A stretch of 64,000 nt of DNA from positions 7,573,501 through 7,637,500 of the forward strand of contig NZ_CP020104.1 of assembly GCF_002056795.1 (NCBI RefSeq). Reading direction: 5' to 3'. Source of the DNA: Spirosoma aerolatum. GTDB lineage: Bacteria; Bacteroidota; Bacteroidia; Cytophagales; Spirosomataceae. The notes below the pieces were generated by a model. It was not told where the DNA came from and made no database searches. It saw only the letters and a list, made by a program, of their open reading frames with translations. The position numbers and the translations under genes are program-made. This document shows, one piece after another, positions 1-8,798 of the stretch (position 1 is its first letter; every line of letters starts with the position of its first letter).

Positions 1-1681
1 CTACCAGTACGGTATTACCCAGATCACGCAGGTTTTTGAGCGAATCAATCAGTTTGACGTTGTCACGCTGGTGGAGGCCAATGCTTGGCTCGTCCATAAT
101 GTACAGTACCCCAACCAGTTGTGTGCCAATCTGCGTGGCCAGCCGAATCCGTTGGGCTTCGCCACCCGAAAGTGTACGCAGCGGACGGTCGAGCGTTAGG
201 TAGTCCAAACCGATGTCGAGCAGGAAGCCGATGCGTTTGCGGATTTCTTTCAGAATCTCTTTAGCAATTACATTCTGGCGGTCGGTCATTCGACTTTCGA
301 CCCCATGGAACCAGGCCGTCAGTTCAGAAATGTCCATGCGGGCCAGTTCAGAAATATTTTTCTGATCGATTTTAAAGTACAGGGATTCCTTTTTCAACCG
401 GGCACCCTGGCATTCGGGACAGGTTTTGACAACCATAAAGTCCTTCAGCCACTCCTGAATTTTATCGGTACTGTTTTCCTGCTGGCGTTTCAGGAAGTTG
501 ACAATGCCCTCGAATTTGAAGCTGTAATAATCTTCACCCGGATATTTTTTGGATGGCACCGTGGCTTCATCCTCTGTTCCATACATGAGTGCATGGAGCA
601 GATCATCCGGGAATTTGTTGACGGGCGATGTCAGGTTGAGTTTATACTTTTTCAGAATTGCTTCAATCTCTTTGAATATCCACAGCTCCCGGTATTCGCC
701 AAGCGGGGCAATAGCTCCCCGACTGATACTAAGCGACTTATCAGGAATAACCGATTCTTCTGTAATCTCTTCGATCACACCCAGCCCATTACAAACCGGA
801 CAGGCTCCATAGGGCGAGTTGAACGAAAAGGTATTGGGCGAGGGCTCGTCGTAACTAATGCCCGACTCAGGGTCCATCAGGTTCTGCGAGAAGTAGACCA
901 GCGTTCCGTTGCCGTCCAGCATCTGCATTGCCCCTTTCCCCTGTCGAAGTGCCGTTTGCACGGACTGGCTCAACCGATACCGATCTTCCACTTTAGGCAC
1001 CAGCCGATCAATCACGATTTCGATGTCGTGGATTTTGTAGCGGTCCAGTTGCATCTTGGGGGCAATATCCTGCACCACCCCATCGACCCGCACTTTGGTA
1101 TAGCCCGTTTTGGCAATCTGCACAAATAGCTCCCGGTAATGCCCTTTGCGTCCTTTAATAATGGGCGACAGCAAGGTCAACTTTTGTCCGGCGTATTGCT
1201 CCAGAATGGTATCGATAATCTGGTCCTGCGATTGCCGCTCCATTTTACGACCCGTTACGTACGAGAACGCTTCGCCAGCGCGGGCGTACAGCAGTCGCAA
1301 AAAGTCGTAAATCTCGGTTGTGGTGCCGACCGTCGAGCGCGGGTTTTTGGAGGTTGTTTTCTGTTCAATGGAAATTACCGGACTCAGCCCGTTGATCTTG
1401 TCCACATCGGGGCGTTCCATATCGCCAATGAACGAGCGGGCATAGGCCGAAAAGCTCTCCATATACCGCCGTTGGCCTTCGGCATAAATGGTATCGAAGG
1501 CCAGCGACGACTTGCCGCTTCCGCTGATACCCGTCACAACCACCAGCTTATTGCGGGGAATGGTAACGTCAATATTTTTCAGGTTGTGTTCGCGGGCACC
1601 CAGCACTTCAATCTGGTCGTAGCCCGTCAAATCAATATCAGTAAGCCCGGATGGCTGGTTCAGTGTTTGTTGTTCTGTCAC
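1..1681 (-). CDS. uvrA: Excinuclease ABC subunit A, N-terminal 560 codons (runs off the window)
   Basis: UvrA is the damage-sensing ATPase of nucleotide excision repair. Reading the minus strand from a GTG at 1681 gives an open frame to the window edge. It shows Walker [10 protein letters not shown] near residues 51-59, the CxxC pairs CPVC and CPEC of the first zinc module, the UvrA-specific [12 protein letters not shown] signature near residue 504 and the [11 protein letters not shown]alker B segment. The frame ends in TVLV, just before the usual VEHD. UvrA is normally about 940 residues, so the second ABC half lies to the left. I chose GTG because the homologous N-terminus ([14 protein letters not shown]) begins about 23 residues later and no ATG was seen close upstream. 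Plus-strand ORFs over this stretch are shadows. Confidence 0.97.
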   Translation of the reverse strand, partial: MTEQQTLNQPSGLTDIDLTGYDQIEVLGAREHNLKNIDVTIPRNKLVVVTGISGSGKSSLAFDTIYAEGQRRYMESFSAYARSFIGDMERPDVDKINGLSPVISIEQKTTSKNPRSTVGTTTEIYDFLRLLYARAGEAFSYVTGRKMERQSQDQIIDTILEQYAGQKLTLLSPIIKGRKGHYRELFVQIAKTGYTKVRVDGVVQDIAPKMQLDRYKIHDIEIVIDRLVPKVEDRYRLSQSVQTALRQGKGAMQMLDGNGTLVYFSQNLMDPESGISYDEPSPNTFSFNSPYGACPVCNGLGVIEEITEESVIPDKSLSISRGAIAPLGEYRELWIFKEIEAILKKYKLNLTSPVNKFPDDLLHALMYGTEDEATVPSKKYPGEDYYSFKFEGIVNFLKRQQENSTDKIQEWLKDFMVVKTCPECQGARLKKESLYFKIDQKNISELARMDISELTAWFHGVESRMTDRQNVIAKEILKEIRKRIGFLLDIGLDYLTLDRPLRTLSGGEAQRIRLATQIGTQLVGVLYIMDEPSIGLHQRDNVKLIDSLKNLRDLGNTVLV

Positions 1682-1760
1682 GTTGGGGTTGGATCGCCGA
1701 AGCGGTGGCTTATTCTAAAGAACAACGTAAAACAGGCGGGGGTAGTTTCCCAATATCATG

Positions 1761-1913
1761 GTAGAGACGCAATCCTTTGCGTCTCATTGGCGTCAGCAAT
1801 AATCTGCCCCTGAATCACTATGCTTTTACTGAATTATGACTAATTGTATGCATCTACGTCTGATATGAAATCTTTTGCTGACGCACAGGAGACGCGAAGG
1901 GTCGCGTCTCTAC
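1761..1913. repeat. MITE-like palindromic element with 39-bp inverted ends
   Basis: The left arm (1761-1799) and right arm (1875-1913) are inverted copies, identical at 33 of 39 positions. Each arm begins GTAGAGACGC and also folds on itself: gagacgcaa/ttgcgtctc around a 4-nt loop (1764-1785) on the left, gagacgcga/tcgcgtctc (1889-1910) on the right. A central 75 bp carries no gene. It lies between divergent uvrA and the Uma2 gene. No target-site duplication is clear. Length and structure suit a non-autonomous transposon or REP pair; the mobile origin is inferred. Confidence 0.75.
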
Positions 1914-1926
1914 AATACAAATTACC

Positions 1927-1934
1927 TATCTTTG
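1927..1934 (+). promoter_or_regulatory. Candidate -7 element for the Uma2 gene
   Basis: TATCTTTG matches the Bacteroidota -7 consensus TAnnTTTG exactly. The ATG at 1939 is only 4 nt further on, so the transcript would be leaderless or nearly so. No TTG is seen at the usual -33 distance, where the end of the palindromic repeat lies. Confidence 0.45.
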
Positions 1935-1938
1935 ACGT

Positions 1939-2559
1939 ATGGCTATAGCCTACGATACCCCCCACCGACCGCTTCCCAAACCCCGGCGCAAAATTCCGGA
2001 AAACCTGATTTACGAAATCATGGATGGTAAGCCCATCTATCGAAAAGGCTATCGGGATGTATTATCGGGCAAAAAAACACGTGAAGAAATTAGGGGTGCC
2101 AGCACTTTGCAATCAGTTATTGTTTCTTATTTGGTTATTCTGATCGGAAAGTTCATTGACGATGATGCCTACTTCGTCCTGACGGGCGAGCCGGGTGTGC
2201 ACCTGGATCACCGGAATAATCTGGCCAACGATATTGCTATTTATGATCAAACAGTACTGACTCCCGACAAGATTTCGAAAAAGTATGCAACCGTTCCACC
2301 TCAGATTGCAATTGAGGTTGATATTGAAGCTGATACGGCCGAGATGACCGAAAATGGGTATATCTATAAAAAGACCCGTAAACTGTTTGAATTTGGTGTT
2401 CAGAAAATCATTTGGGTGCTAACCGATCCACAAGTCGTATTGATAGCCACTCCCGACCGCACCGAAACCGTAAACTGGGACAGAGATATAGAAATTATGG
2501 ATGGACACGTATTCAACATCGCTGCTTATCTGATAAAGAAGGGCATCCAGATCGATTAA
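1939..2559 (+). CDS. Uma2 family putative endonuclease (DUF820)
   Basis: A 206-residue protein of the Uma2/DUF820 family, which has a PD-(D/E)xK nuclease-like core and is often present in many copies in Cytophagales and cyanobacteria. Visible family features are NDIAIYD near residue 100, PPQIAIEVDIE near residues 121-131, and KTRKLFEFGVQKIIWV, the usual helix-strand after the active site. D99 or D103 with the acidic IEV segment are the likely metal ligands. Biological role in this family is not established; some members are associated with mobile DNA. It stands alone, with its own promoter, next to other nuclease genes. Confidence 0.85.
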   Translation: MAIAYDTPHRPLPKPRRKIPENLIYEIMDGKPIYRKGYRDVLSGKKTREEIRGASTLQSVIVSYLVILIGKFIDDDAYFVLTGEPGVHLDHRNNLANDIAIYDQTVLTPDKISKKYATVPPQIAIEVDIEADTAEMTENGYIYKKTRKLFEFGVQKIIWVLTDPQVVLIATPDRTETVNWDRDIEIMDGHVFNIAAYLIKKGIQID

Positions 2560-2663
2560 AACCAATCCCCGAAAATAGTATTTAGGCAACAGAGCTCAAT
2601 CTTTAAGACAAATCAGGATAATCAGTGTTTTTGTATAAACTACATTCATCAAAATATCTGATT

Positions 2664-2924
2664 ATGGCTGACGTACATACACCCGCTCAACGCAGCTATA
2701 ACATGAGCCGCGTGCGAAGCAAAGACACGAAGCCCGAACTAATCGTCCGCAAATTTCTCCACGCCCACGGTTTCCGGTATCGGCTACACGATAAAAACCT
2801 GCCCGGCAAGCCCGATATACTACTGCCCAAATACAAAACAGTAATATTTGTTCATGGCTGTTTTTATCATGGCCATGAGGGATGCCGCTATTTTGTTGTA
2901 CCTAAGACAAGAACAGATTGGTGA
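2664..2924 (+). pseudogene. vsr: Very short patch repair endonuclease, C-terminally truncated
   Basis: Vsr nicks 5' of T:G mismatches made by deamination of 5-methylcytosine. The 86 residues follow Vsr closely: MADVHTPAQRSYNMSRVRSKDTKPE, GKPDILLPKY (catalytic Asp), VIFVHGCFYHGHEGC and PKTRTDW. A complete Vsr is roughly 130-155 residues and continues with a WxxKI segment and a WECEL-type end. Here a TGA follows TDW directly and no continuation is evident in another frame. The catalytic Asp and His residues remain, but the missing C-terminal helices make activity doubtful. No cytosine methyltransferase gene is nearby. Confidence 0.85.
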
Positions 2925-2970
2925 TTTAATGAAGCTAAAATTGTAGCTACTTTTTCAGAGGAATAATAGA

Positions 2971-2978
2971 TATATTTG
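2971..2978 (+). promoter_or_regulatory. Candidate -7 element for the HNH gene
   Basis: TATATTTG fits TAnnTTTG and lies 35 nt before the ATG at 3013, in the stretch where the vsr 3' end should be. A TTG at 2941-2943 is too far upstream (27-nt spacer) to be a good -33. Moderate support only. Confidence 0.35.
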
Positions 2979-3012
2979 ACTAAGTTCATACTTGAATCTA
3001 CTTCCTCTTTCA

Positions 3013-4200
3013 ATGCACATTTCCTTCGATTTATTAAAGATAGGTGAATCATATTCCCGCGTTTTTTTGGCGGAAATCTGGGGTTATGCCGCTTATCAGG
3101 CCCTAGCTCGTGGTGTAGTGACCCCCAAAGGAGTCTCAAAGATTATTCTATTCGTCACTTCAAAGAAACAGGAATCATCAACACAGTATAGTGATAAGTT
3201 AATCAATGAATACCTACATTGGGAAGGGCCTAATGACCATTTCGCGGAGACAAGGATGGTTAATGCCAGATATAATGGTGAGGAAATTCATTTATTTTTT
3301 AGAACTATTCACCACTCTAACTTTACTTATTTTGGTAAAATTGAAGTGGTAGATGTAGAATTAGAAATAAACCGGCCAAGTAGATTTATATTTCATTTAA
3401 ATGATTACTATTCCAATATTGTGAATGAAACAATTTCAGAATATTGGAGCCGACGTCAATTGCTTACCGTTTTTAATTTATATTTAAAACTACAATCTCG
3501 AAACTTTAGCCCTGATAATCCTGATATTATATACTTATCTAAGCTGATAGGAAAAAGTGTTAATTCTATCGCTATTCGCTTGAACAACCTTGCCTACATT
3601 GATCCTTACAATAATCAGCACGGTATAGTTGGCCTTGAGGAAGGTGCTGATCAAATACAATCTATATGGAATGAATTCGCTGGCAGCCAGGAAGAACTGG
3701 TTTTCGAAAGTGAGCGCATTCTGGCCGAGTATCAGCACAAAACAATTGACGACATTCATCCCGAGATTGTGTTCGATTTCAAGAACCTAAAAGGCGAGGT
3801 TAAAGAACGCTTAGTTAAAACACGGGTTAACCAAAGCGTTTTCCGTCAGATGATCCTGAAAACCTACGAAAGCCGTTGCGCTATTTCGGGTATCGACCTG
3901 CCTGATTTACTCGTAGCTGGACACATTAAGCCGTGGGCCGAAGATGAACATAATCGCTTAAATCCCGAAAATGGCGTTTGCCTATCAAACCTCTACGACC
4001 GAGCCTATGAGAAGGGCTTGATTTGCATCGACACGGAGTATAAATTGCTTATCTCGAAGCGGCTTAAAGCTGAGACAAATAAAGAGTTCTATCAACGCTT
4101 CTTTGGCGAGTTCGAATACAAGCCAATTCGCGTACCTAAAACGTACCAGCCTAAAAAGGAGTTTTTGGAATACAGATTAGAGCGGTTTGATAAGTCTTAA
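3013..4200 (+). CDS. HNH endonuclease with an unassigned N-terminal domain
   Basis: A 395-residue protein. The C-terminal part (about residues 275-395) is an HNH_2-type nuclease: FRQMILKTYESRCAISGIDLP, LLVAGHIKPWAEDE (HIKPW motif), NPENGVCLSNLYDRAYEKGLI (the N and second H/D positions). The N-terminal 150 residues include a IILFVTSKK strand, NARYNGEEIHLFFR and FTYFGKIEVVD, recalling the DUF3427-like modules found with nucleases and helicases; that link is tentative. The gene follows the vsr fragment, which suggests a former restriction island. Codon and base use change part way: up to about 3660 it is very AT-rich, after that it looks like host genes. I chose ATG 3013 over an upstream TTG at 2992. 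Confidence 0.8.
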   Translation: MHISFDLLKIGESYSRVFLAEIWGYAAYQALARGVVTPKGVSKIILFVTSKKQESSTQYSDKLINEYLHWEGPNDHFAETRMVNARYNGEEIHLFFRTIHHSNFTYFGKIEVVDVELEINRPSRFIFHLNDYYSNIVNETISEYWSRRQLLTVFNLYLKLQSRNFSPDNPDIIYLSKLIGKSVNSIAIRLNNLAYIDPYNNQHGIVGLEEGADQIQSIWNEFAGSQEELVFESERILAEYQHKTIDDIHPEIVFDFKNLKGEVKERLVKTRVNQSVFRQMILKTYESRCAISGIDLPDLLVAGHIKPWAEDEHNRLNPENGVCLSNLYDRAYEKGLICIDTEYKLLISKRLKAETNKEFYQRFFGEFEYKPIRVPKTYQPKKEFLEYRLERFDKS

Positions 4201-4208
4201 TATCAGTT

Positions 4209-4625
4209 TTAAGACCGCTCCTCATACTTATAGAACTCAGCATTCACAAAATCATCATAATCTTCCACTTCTATTTTGTATTTCACATTTGCCAGTAAGT
4301 ACAATTGACGTTTTTTTCTACTAAGCTTGATAAAAATCTTTTGTTCAGAGGGGTGCATCTTAAGAAACACTCTTCTTTCTCCTAAGCTTAGTCTAGTAAA
4401 CGCTTTTCGTTGGGTTTCAGACATATACCAGTAGGCAATATTAAAATAGTCATCTTCACTGTCTATAAAACGGTGACTGCTTTCCTCGGAAGCACAATCA
4501 TAAAAAGCACCTTTAAAATTAGTATGGCGAAAATCGCCAATAATCAATCCGATACTTCCACAGATTTCACAGTGAGGGTGATAATCAGGAATTGAGTTAT
4601 AATTAATGAGTTCAGGCAGTTTCAT
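4209..4625 (-). CDS. Hypothetical protein with an N-terminal CxxC
   Basis: A 138-residue protein that I do not recognise. It has HCEICGSIG near residue 18, which could be one half of a zinc site, and a charged helical C-terminal part rich in Lys, Arg and Glu. It ends 8 nt from the convergent end of the HNH gene and is AT-rich like that gene's 5' half, so both may have arrived together. An immunity or antitoxin-like role is possible but nothing in the sequence shows it. Confidence 0.6.
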   Translation of the reverse strand: MKLPELINYNSIPDYHPHCEICGSIGLIIGDFRHTNFKGAFYDCASEESSHRFIDSEDDYFNIAYWYMSETQRKAFTRLSLGERRVFLKMHPSEQKIFIKLSRKKRQLYLLANVKYKIEVEDYDDFVNAEFYKYEERS

Positions 4626-4882
4626 ACAATCACCTTTTAATCAAAAATAACCTTTTCGTCTAAATATGCTATAAAAATCTTGCACCCAAGGAGAACCTTC
4701 ACCTTCTGATCAAGAATAGGCATCTGAAAATTTATATCGTAAAAACGAAACCGTTGATGTAACTCCCTTTTGACAGCACTATTCCAAGAACTTCTGAAGC
4801 TGCACAAATAATAAACTACTGATTATCTTATAGTTACAATAGATTGCCATTTGTCTAATGCCGGGTACTGACGGTGGTCATC

Positions 4883-4912
4883 TTGCAGAAGCGGGCAGAT
4901 TCTTTAACTTTG
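4883..4912 (+). promoter_or_regulatory. Promoter of nrdB (TTG - 19 nt - TAACTTTG)
   Basis: TTG at 4883-4885 and TAACTTTG at 4905-4912 are separated by 19 nt, a textbook Bacteroidota pair. The ATG of nrdB is about 83 nt downstream. TTAACCCGAAATTAAC just after the -7 element is a partial dyad and a possible operator. The rest of the 370-bp gap (4626-4995) is AT-rich and I see nothing else in it. Confidence 0.7.
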
Positions 4913-4995
4913 TTAACCCGAAATTAACACGTCTATATTCACAAAGCCCACTTACTTCAGCCGGGCTTTATACATAAAACCGCACATCCGTTATC

Positions 4996-6045
4996 ATGAC
5001 ACAGACCGATGCAATTGAACCGATTTTAGAAGAAGACAAAGGCCGATTTGTACTATTCCCCATCAAACACTGGGACATTTGGGAATTCTATAAAACCCAC
5101 GAAGCGTCGTTCTGGACAGCCGAAGAAATCGACCTCGGTCAGGATATGAAGGACTGGAATAGCCTGAACGACAACGAACGGCATTTCATTTCACATGTAC
5201 TGGCCTTCTTTGCGGCATCGGATGGTATCGTCAATGAAAATCTGGCGGTGAATTTCCTGTCGGAAGTGCAGTATGCCGAAGCCAAGTGTTTCTACGGCTT
5301 TCAGGTGATGATGGAGAATATTCACTCCGAAACCTATTCGCTGCTGATCGATACGTATATCAAAGATGCTGCGGAGAAAGATCGGCTGCTGAATGCCATC
5401 GATACCATTCCCTGTGTGCAGAAAAAAGCCGAATGGGCGCTACGCTGGATTGAAAATGGCTCATTTGCCGAGCGTCTGATTGCCTTCGCGGCTGTTGAGG
5501 GAATTTTCTTCTCGGGTTCGTTCTGCTCGATTTACTGGCTCAAAAAACGGGGGCTGATGCCAGGACTAACGTTCTCAAACGAACTAATTTCACGCGATGA
5601 AGGGCTGCACCGCGACTTTGCCTGTATGCTCTATACCGATCATATTGTCCACAAAATGCCTGAATCGCAGGTGTACGACATTATTCGCAACGCGGTCGAA
5701 ATTGAGCAGGAGTTTGTAGCCGATGCCTTGCCCGTATCGCTGATTGGGATGAATGCCGATCTAATGAAGCAGTACATTGCCTTTGTCGCCGACCACCTGC
5801 TGGTTACGCTGGGCCTTCGGAAACTTTACAACGTAGCGAATCCCTTCGATTTCATGGATATGATTTCGCTACAGGGTAAAACCAATTTCTTTGAGAAACG
5901 AGTTGGCGAATACCAGCGTGGTGAAGTGATGGCGAAGTTCAAAGCAGCAAAAGCGGCTTCTCAAAATCCGCAGGATGCCGAAAACCCAACGCCAGTTCCT
6001 GTAGTTGAAGAGCCCAAAGGCATTACGTTCGACGCTGATTTTTAG
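4996..6045 (+). CDS. nrdB: Class Ia ribonucleotide reductase, beta subunit
   Basis: NrdB carries the di-iron/tyrosyl radical that reduces ribonucleotides with NrdA. The 349 residues follow the eukaryote-like R2 type: FWTAEEIDL (ligand D46), [13 protein letters not shown], then ENIHSETY, where E107 and H110 are ligands and Y114 is the radical tyrosine. The second half has [17 protein letters not shown] and [11 protein letters not shown] with the remaining Glu and His ligands. Length is typical of the family. The last 30 or so residues are a Pro/Ala/Glu tail ending in GITFDADF, as expected for the NrdA-binding C-terminus. No nrdA is in the window, so the subunits are encoded apart or nrdA lies elsewhere. 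Own promoter, strong terminator. Confidence 0.97.
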   Translation: MTQTDAIEPILEEDKGRFVLFPIKHWDIWEFYKTHEASFWTAEEIDLGQDMKDWNSLNDNERHFISHVLAFFAASDGIVNENLAVNFLSEVQYAEAKCFYGFQVMMENIHSETYSLLIDTYIKDAAEKDRLLNAIDTIPCVQKKAEWALRWIENGSFAERLIAFAAVEGIFFSGSFCSIYWLKKRGLMPGLTFSNELISRDEGLHRDFACMLYTDHIVHKMPESQVYDIIRNAVEIEQEFVADALPVSLIGMNADLMKQYIAFVADHLLVTLGLRKLYNVANPFDFMDMISLQGKTNFFEKRVGEYQRGEVMAKFKAAKAASQNPQDAENPTPVPVVEEPKGITFDADF

Positions 6046-6057
6046 CAGATTAATAGG

Positions 6058-6118
6058 ATCCTGACTAAACGAAAACGTCCCTGCAAGAACTGTAGGGACG
6101 TTTTCGTTTAGTCAGGAT
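6058..6118. terminator. Bidirectional terminator between nrdB and a glycosyltransferase gene
   Basis: Perfect 25-bp arms (6058-6082 and 6094-6118), extended by three pairs including one G:U-type pair around a 5-nt loop. A-rich and T-rich tracts inside the stem (gaaaacg/cgttttc) serve either strand. The genes on both sides converge here. Confidence 0.85.
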
Positions 6119-6126
6119 GCACTTTC

Positions 6127-7191
6127 CTAAAGTTTTACCTGATCAAAAACCTGTTGATAGAGCTGCCAGTATTCAGCCGCTGCGGCTTCCCAACTGAATT
6201 TCTGGCTTTGTAGCCGCAAACGTTCAGCCATAGTAGGGTCTTGTCGATAGGTTTTCATACCGTTTTGAAAGGTTTCAATTACCGATTTGGCATCGAAGGC
6301 AGGAAAATAAAACGCTTCGTCGCCCCCTACTTCGGGTAAACTGGTCAGGGCTGAGCTAAAGACAGGCTTACCAAACGACATGGCTTCAATAACCGGAATG
6401 CCAAATCCTTCCATTAGCGATGGAAACAAAAAAGCCTCACAGTTTGCGTAATACCACCATTTTGTCGATTCAGCCACCGGGCCAGGCATCAATAGGCGAT
6501 CGGCAACGCCCAACTGCCGAGCCTGCTCCCAAATCTGCTGGCTGTATTCGGGTTTATCGGGCCCGGCCAGCACCAGCCAATGATCGGGATTAGCCACCAG
6601 CAGGGGTAGCATGGTATGCACATTCTTATAAGCCTGCAACATACCGATAAAGAACAGGAATGGGCCACCGGGCTTTGATTCAGGTGTAGCCATTGATACT
6701 GTTTCCGGCATATCGACACCACAATAGATAGCCTGCACAGGGGTGCTATGCGGTACAACCAATTGGTTTCGAACGTCCTGTGCTACATATTTCGAAATGG
6801 TTGTGATAACCGTAGCCTGATTTACACGAGCCTGGTATTGTTTTTTCTTCCGGGCTTTTCGATCGGGCGAGTACTGAGCAAGGGAAAGGTAGTTCAGATC
6901 AAGGACCGTGTATACAAACCGCGCCCGACGTCGTGGAAAAAATCGTGATCCCTGATGCGGGCAGTGCCAAACATCGAAGTTCCAGTTCCGCCAGACGCGC
7001 TTCCACTTCGAGGCTACCATGTACTTCACCGAGGGCCCGAAAATACCCACCTGTTCTTTTGACACCAGAAACGTCATATCCCAGCTAGCCGGTTTTTGCC
7101 GCACCAATTCGCGGCCTAAGTGCAGGCAAAGTTGACCCAGACCACTATTCAGGTTGGCCATTTGGTCGGTTTCCAGGAACAAACGCGGCAT
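6127..7191 (-). CDS. Glycosyltransferase family 4 (GT-B fold)
   Basis: A 354-residue cytosolic or membrane-associated sugar transferase. The N-terminal Rossmann half has the GLGQLCLHLGREL helix and FDVWHCPHQGSRF. The C-terminal half has the nucleotide-sugar site: FFIGMLQAYKNVHTML, LVLAGPD, and MEGFGIPVIEAMSFG with the EX7E pair of GT4 retaining enzymes, then PEVGGDEAFYFPAFD. Donor and acceptor cannot be read from sequence. It stands upstream of no other polysaccharide gene; its 3' end abuts the nrdB terminator and recX lies 59 bp upstream on the same strand, so the two may be co-transcribed. Confidence 0.9.
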   Translation of the reverse strand: MPRLFLETDQMANLNSGLGQLCLHLGRELVRQKPASWDMTFLVSKEQVGIFGPSVKYMVASKWKRVWRNWNFDVWHCPHQGSRFFPRRRARFVYTVLDLNYLSLAQYSPDRKARKKKQYQARVNQATVITTISKYVAQDVRNQLVVPHSTPVQAIYCGVDMPETVSMATPESKPGGPFLFFIGMLQAYKNVHTMLPLLVANPDHWLVLAGPDKPEYSQQIWEQARQLGVADRLLMPGPVAESTKWWYYANCEAFLFPSLMEGFGIPVIEAMSFGKPVFSSALTSLPEVGGDEAFYFPAFDAKSVIETFQNGMKTYRQDPTMAERLRLQSQKFSWEAAAAEYWQLYQQVFDQVKL

Positions 7192-7250
7192 AGGCAGGGG
7201 CTAATTGAGCCGTAAAATTAGCCTCTTTCCGGAAACTGCTAAACGAACCG

Positions 7251-7709
7251 TTAATCTTCACGCCCCAATAAGGCAAAAACCAGGTCGGATTCATACCCTT
7301 TACTCAGGGCAAACCGAACAAGTTTCTGCTTGATAACCAAGGGGTTTTCGTCGCGGAGGCTCCGTCGCTTTTTATCCAGCAATTCTTTGAGCGTTTCCTG
7401 ATAATCGTCGGGTTCTATTTCGTTCATGGCCTGATCGAGGTTGTAACCCGAAATACCACGCTGTTGTAAATGCTGCCTGATTTTACGTCGCCCCCATCCT
7501 TTGACCCGGAATTTTCCACCCGCAAATGCCTTCGCAAACCGTTCTTCGTTCAGGTAATTCTGCTGAATAAGTTCAGCAATCACTTCTTCAGCATCATCGC
7601 CCAAAACACCCCATTCTTTCAGACGGTCGCGAACTTCCTGCTGGGTGCGCTCCTGGTAGGCACAAAACATGGCCGCTTTCTGTAGGGCGTCTTTTAACAG
7701 ATCTGTCAT
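7251..7709 (-). CDS. recX: Regulatory protein RecX
   Basis: RecX binds and restrains RecA filaments. The 152-residue protein is of standard length and built of three-helix repeats: KAAMFCAYQERTQQEVRDRL, then DAEEVIAELIQQNYLNEERFAKAFAGGKFRVKGWGRRKIRQHL, the diagnostic RecX stretch (YLNEERFA, GKFRVKGWG), and a third repeat near the C-terminus. It is not next to recA here. Same strand as the glycosyltransferase. Confidence 0.93.
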   Translation of the reverse strand: MTDLLKDALQKAAMFCAYQERTQQEVRDRLKEWGVLGDDAEEVIAELIQQNYLNEERFAKAFAGGKFRVKGWGRRKIRQHLQQRGISGYNLDQAMNEIEPDDYQETLKELLDKKRRSLRDENPLVIKQKLVRFALSKGYESDLVFALLGRED

Positions 7710-7758
7710 TGGTTACGTAACGCGGGCAGAAACCCACTAGTTTATTCGTCGCGGAGTT

Positions 7759-8760
7759 TTACCGTTTCTTCGGCTGGTGCTGCATCAACTCATTGATCAA
7801 CGCTTCTACCGCTGCTACTGGCATTTTTTCTACCAGATGCTCATGGCCCTTACCAGTACTATCCCAGCCGTTTGACCCATCATCGTTCATCGTTAAGCGC
7901 CCGGTTTCAATGGTATAATAGGGTGCGTAGCCCTTCACGCCCACCAGAACCGCAGTCTGGTCCCAGCTCATACGCCCGTTCTTATCTTCCTCTGCTTTGG
8001 GCAATGAAATTCGGAATACGTCTTTTACGGGACTATGCTGAATTTTATTGTTTTGCACAAGTGGCAGCCCTGAGTGTATCTTCTGACCTATTTCAAACCC
8101 ACTCATCAACACAGGCGTTGGCCAGTTGGCAAAAAAGAGTTTAGACGCGGGCGTATCCCGGAATACATTATACTCCCGGCCTTTCGGAAACTTACCAGCC
8201 ATACTCACCACTTTTTTAATTTTCTGCATGGCCAGTTCCCGCCCTGATAATTTCGAATACTGGTCAGGCTTACTGTTCAGCAAATTAGCCAGATTCGTCA
8301 GAAAGCCAACTGTAATCACAGTAACACTATGATCGGGCTGTTTGGCCAGAATCTGTCGGTAAAGGGCAATGGCGTCGGGCACTTCCGTATTGGCCATAAC
8401 CTGATGCGGATACCGGGCCACAATCGTATCGGACCAATGCTGGGTATCTTTATCACTGACAGCCTCGCCTTTCGGTACGCCAATCGGAATGTTTGGGCGG
8501 TTAAAATAGGTGTTCAATACACTTAACACCTGGGTTACTTTCGGGTAGTTTGTCGAGGCAATGGTAGCCAGAATAGTAGCCTCTCCGGCATCGGCAAAGG
8601 CATGAAGAAGGGTTATTGCGCCCACATCATCATAATCAGGTCCCATATCGGTATCGAAAATAATCGAAACGGGTGGCTGCTTTCTGGCCGATTGTCCAGC
8701 AACCGGACCGATTGTCAGGGCCAGGAGCACGCTAGCTAAAAATAAAGAGATTCGGGTCAT
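7759..8760 (-). CDS. Exported nucleoside hydrolase (IU-NH superfamily)
   Basis: Predicted N-ribohydrolase cleaving the base from a nucleoside, acting outside the cytoplasm. After a signal peptide (MTRISLFLASVLLALTIGPVAGQ) comes the calcium-binding family signature IIFDTDMGPDYDDVGAITLL, with the DTDxxxDD aspartates, then VTVITVGFLTNLANLL, MAGKFPKGREYN and a C-terminal WDSTGKGH. The 333 residues match the family's size. I prefer ATG 8760: it gives a clean signal peptide and lies downstream of the likely start site of a TATGTTTG promoter at 8779-8786; the ATG at 8775 would be almost at the transcript's 5' end. Likely a salvage enzyme. Confidence 0.88.
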   Translation of the reverse strand: MTRISLFLASVLLALTIGPVAGQSARKQPPVSIIFDTDMGPDYDDVGAITLLHAFADAGEATILATIASTNYPKVTQVLSVLNTYFNRPNIPIGVPKGEAVSDKDTQHWSDTIVARYPHQVMANTEVPDAIALYRQILAKQPDHSVTVITVGFLTNLANLLNSKPDQYSKLSGRELAMQKIKKVVSMAGKFPKGREYNVFRDTPASKLFFANWPTPVLMSGFEIGQKIHSGLPLVQNNKIQHSPVKDVFRISLPKAEEDKNGRMSWDQTAVLVGVKGYAPYYTIETGRLTMNDDGSNGWDSTGKGHEHLVEKMPVAAVEALINELMQHQPKKR

Positions 8761-8778
8761 AAGAATAAGCGACATTTA

Positions 8779-8786
8779 CAAACATA
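8779..8786 (-). promoter_or_regulatory. Candidate -7 element for the nucleoside hydrolase gene
   Basis: The minus strand reads TATGTTTG, matching TAnnTTTG. Its upstream (-33) side falls in the left arm of the 8799-8882 palindrome, so the repeat could influence this promoter. Confidence 0.4.
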
Positions 8787-8798
8787 TAGGGTTCAGTG

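Noticed and set aside
305..1813. Two long plus-strand open frames of 274 and 224 codons
   Set aside because: They run antisense to uvrA, whose minus-strand frame shows all UvrA motifs.
2888..3139. Minus-strand 83-codon frame over the vsr/HNH joint
   Set aside because: It overlaps both recognisable genes, has no protein features and covers the HNH start region.
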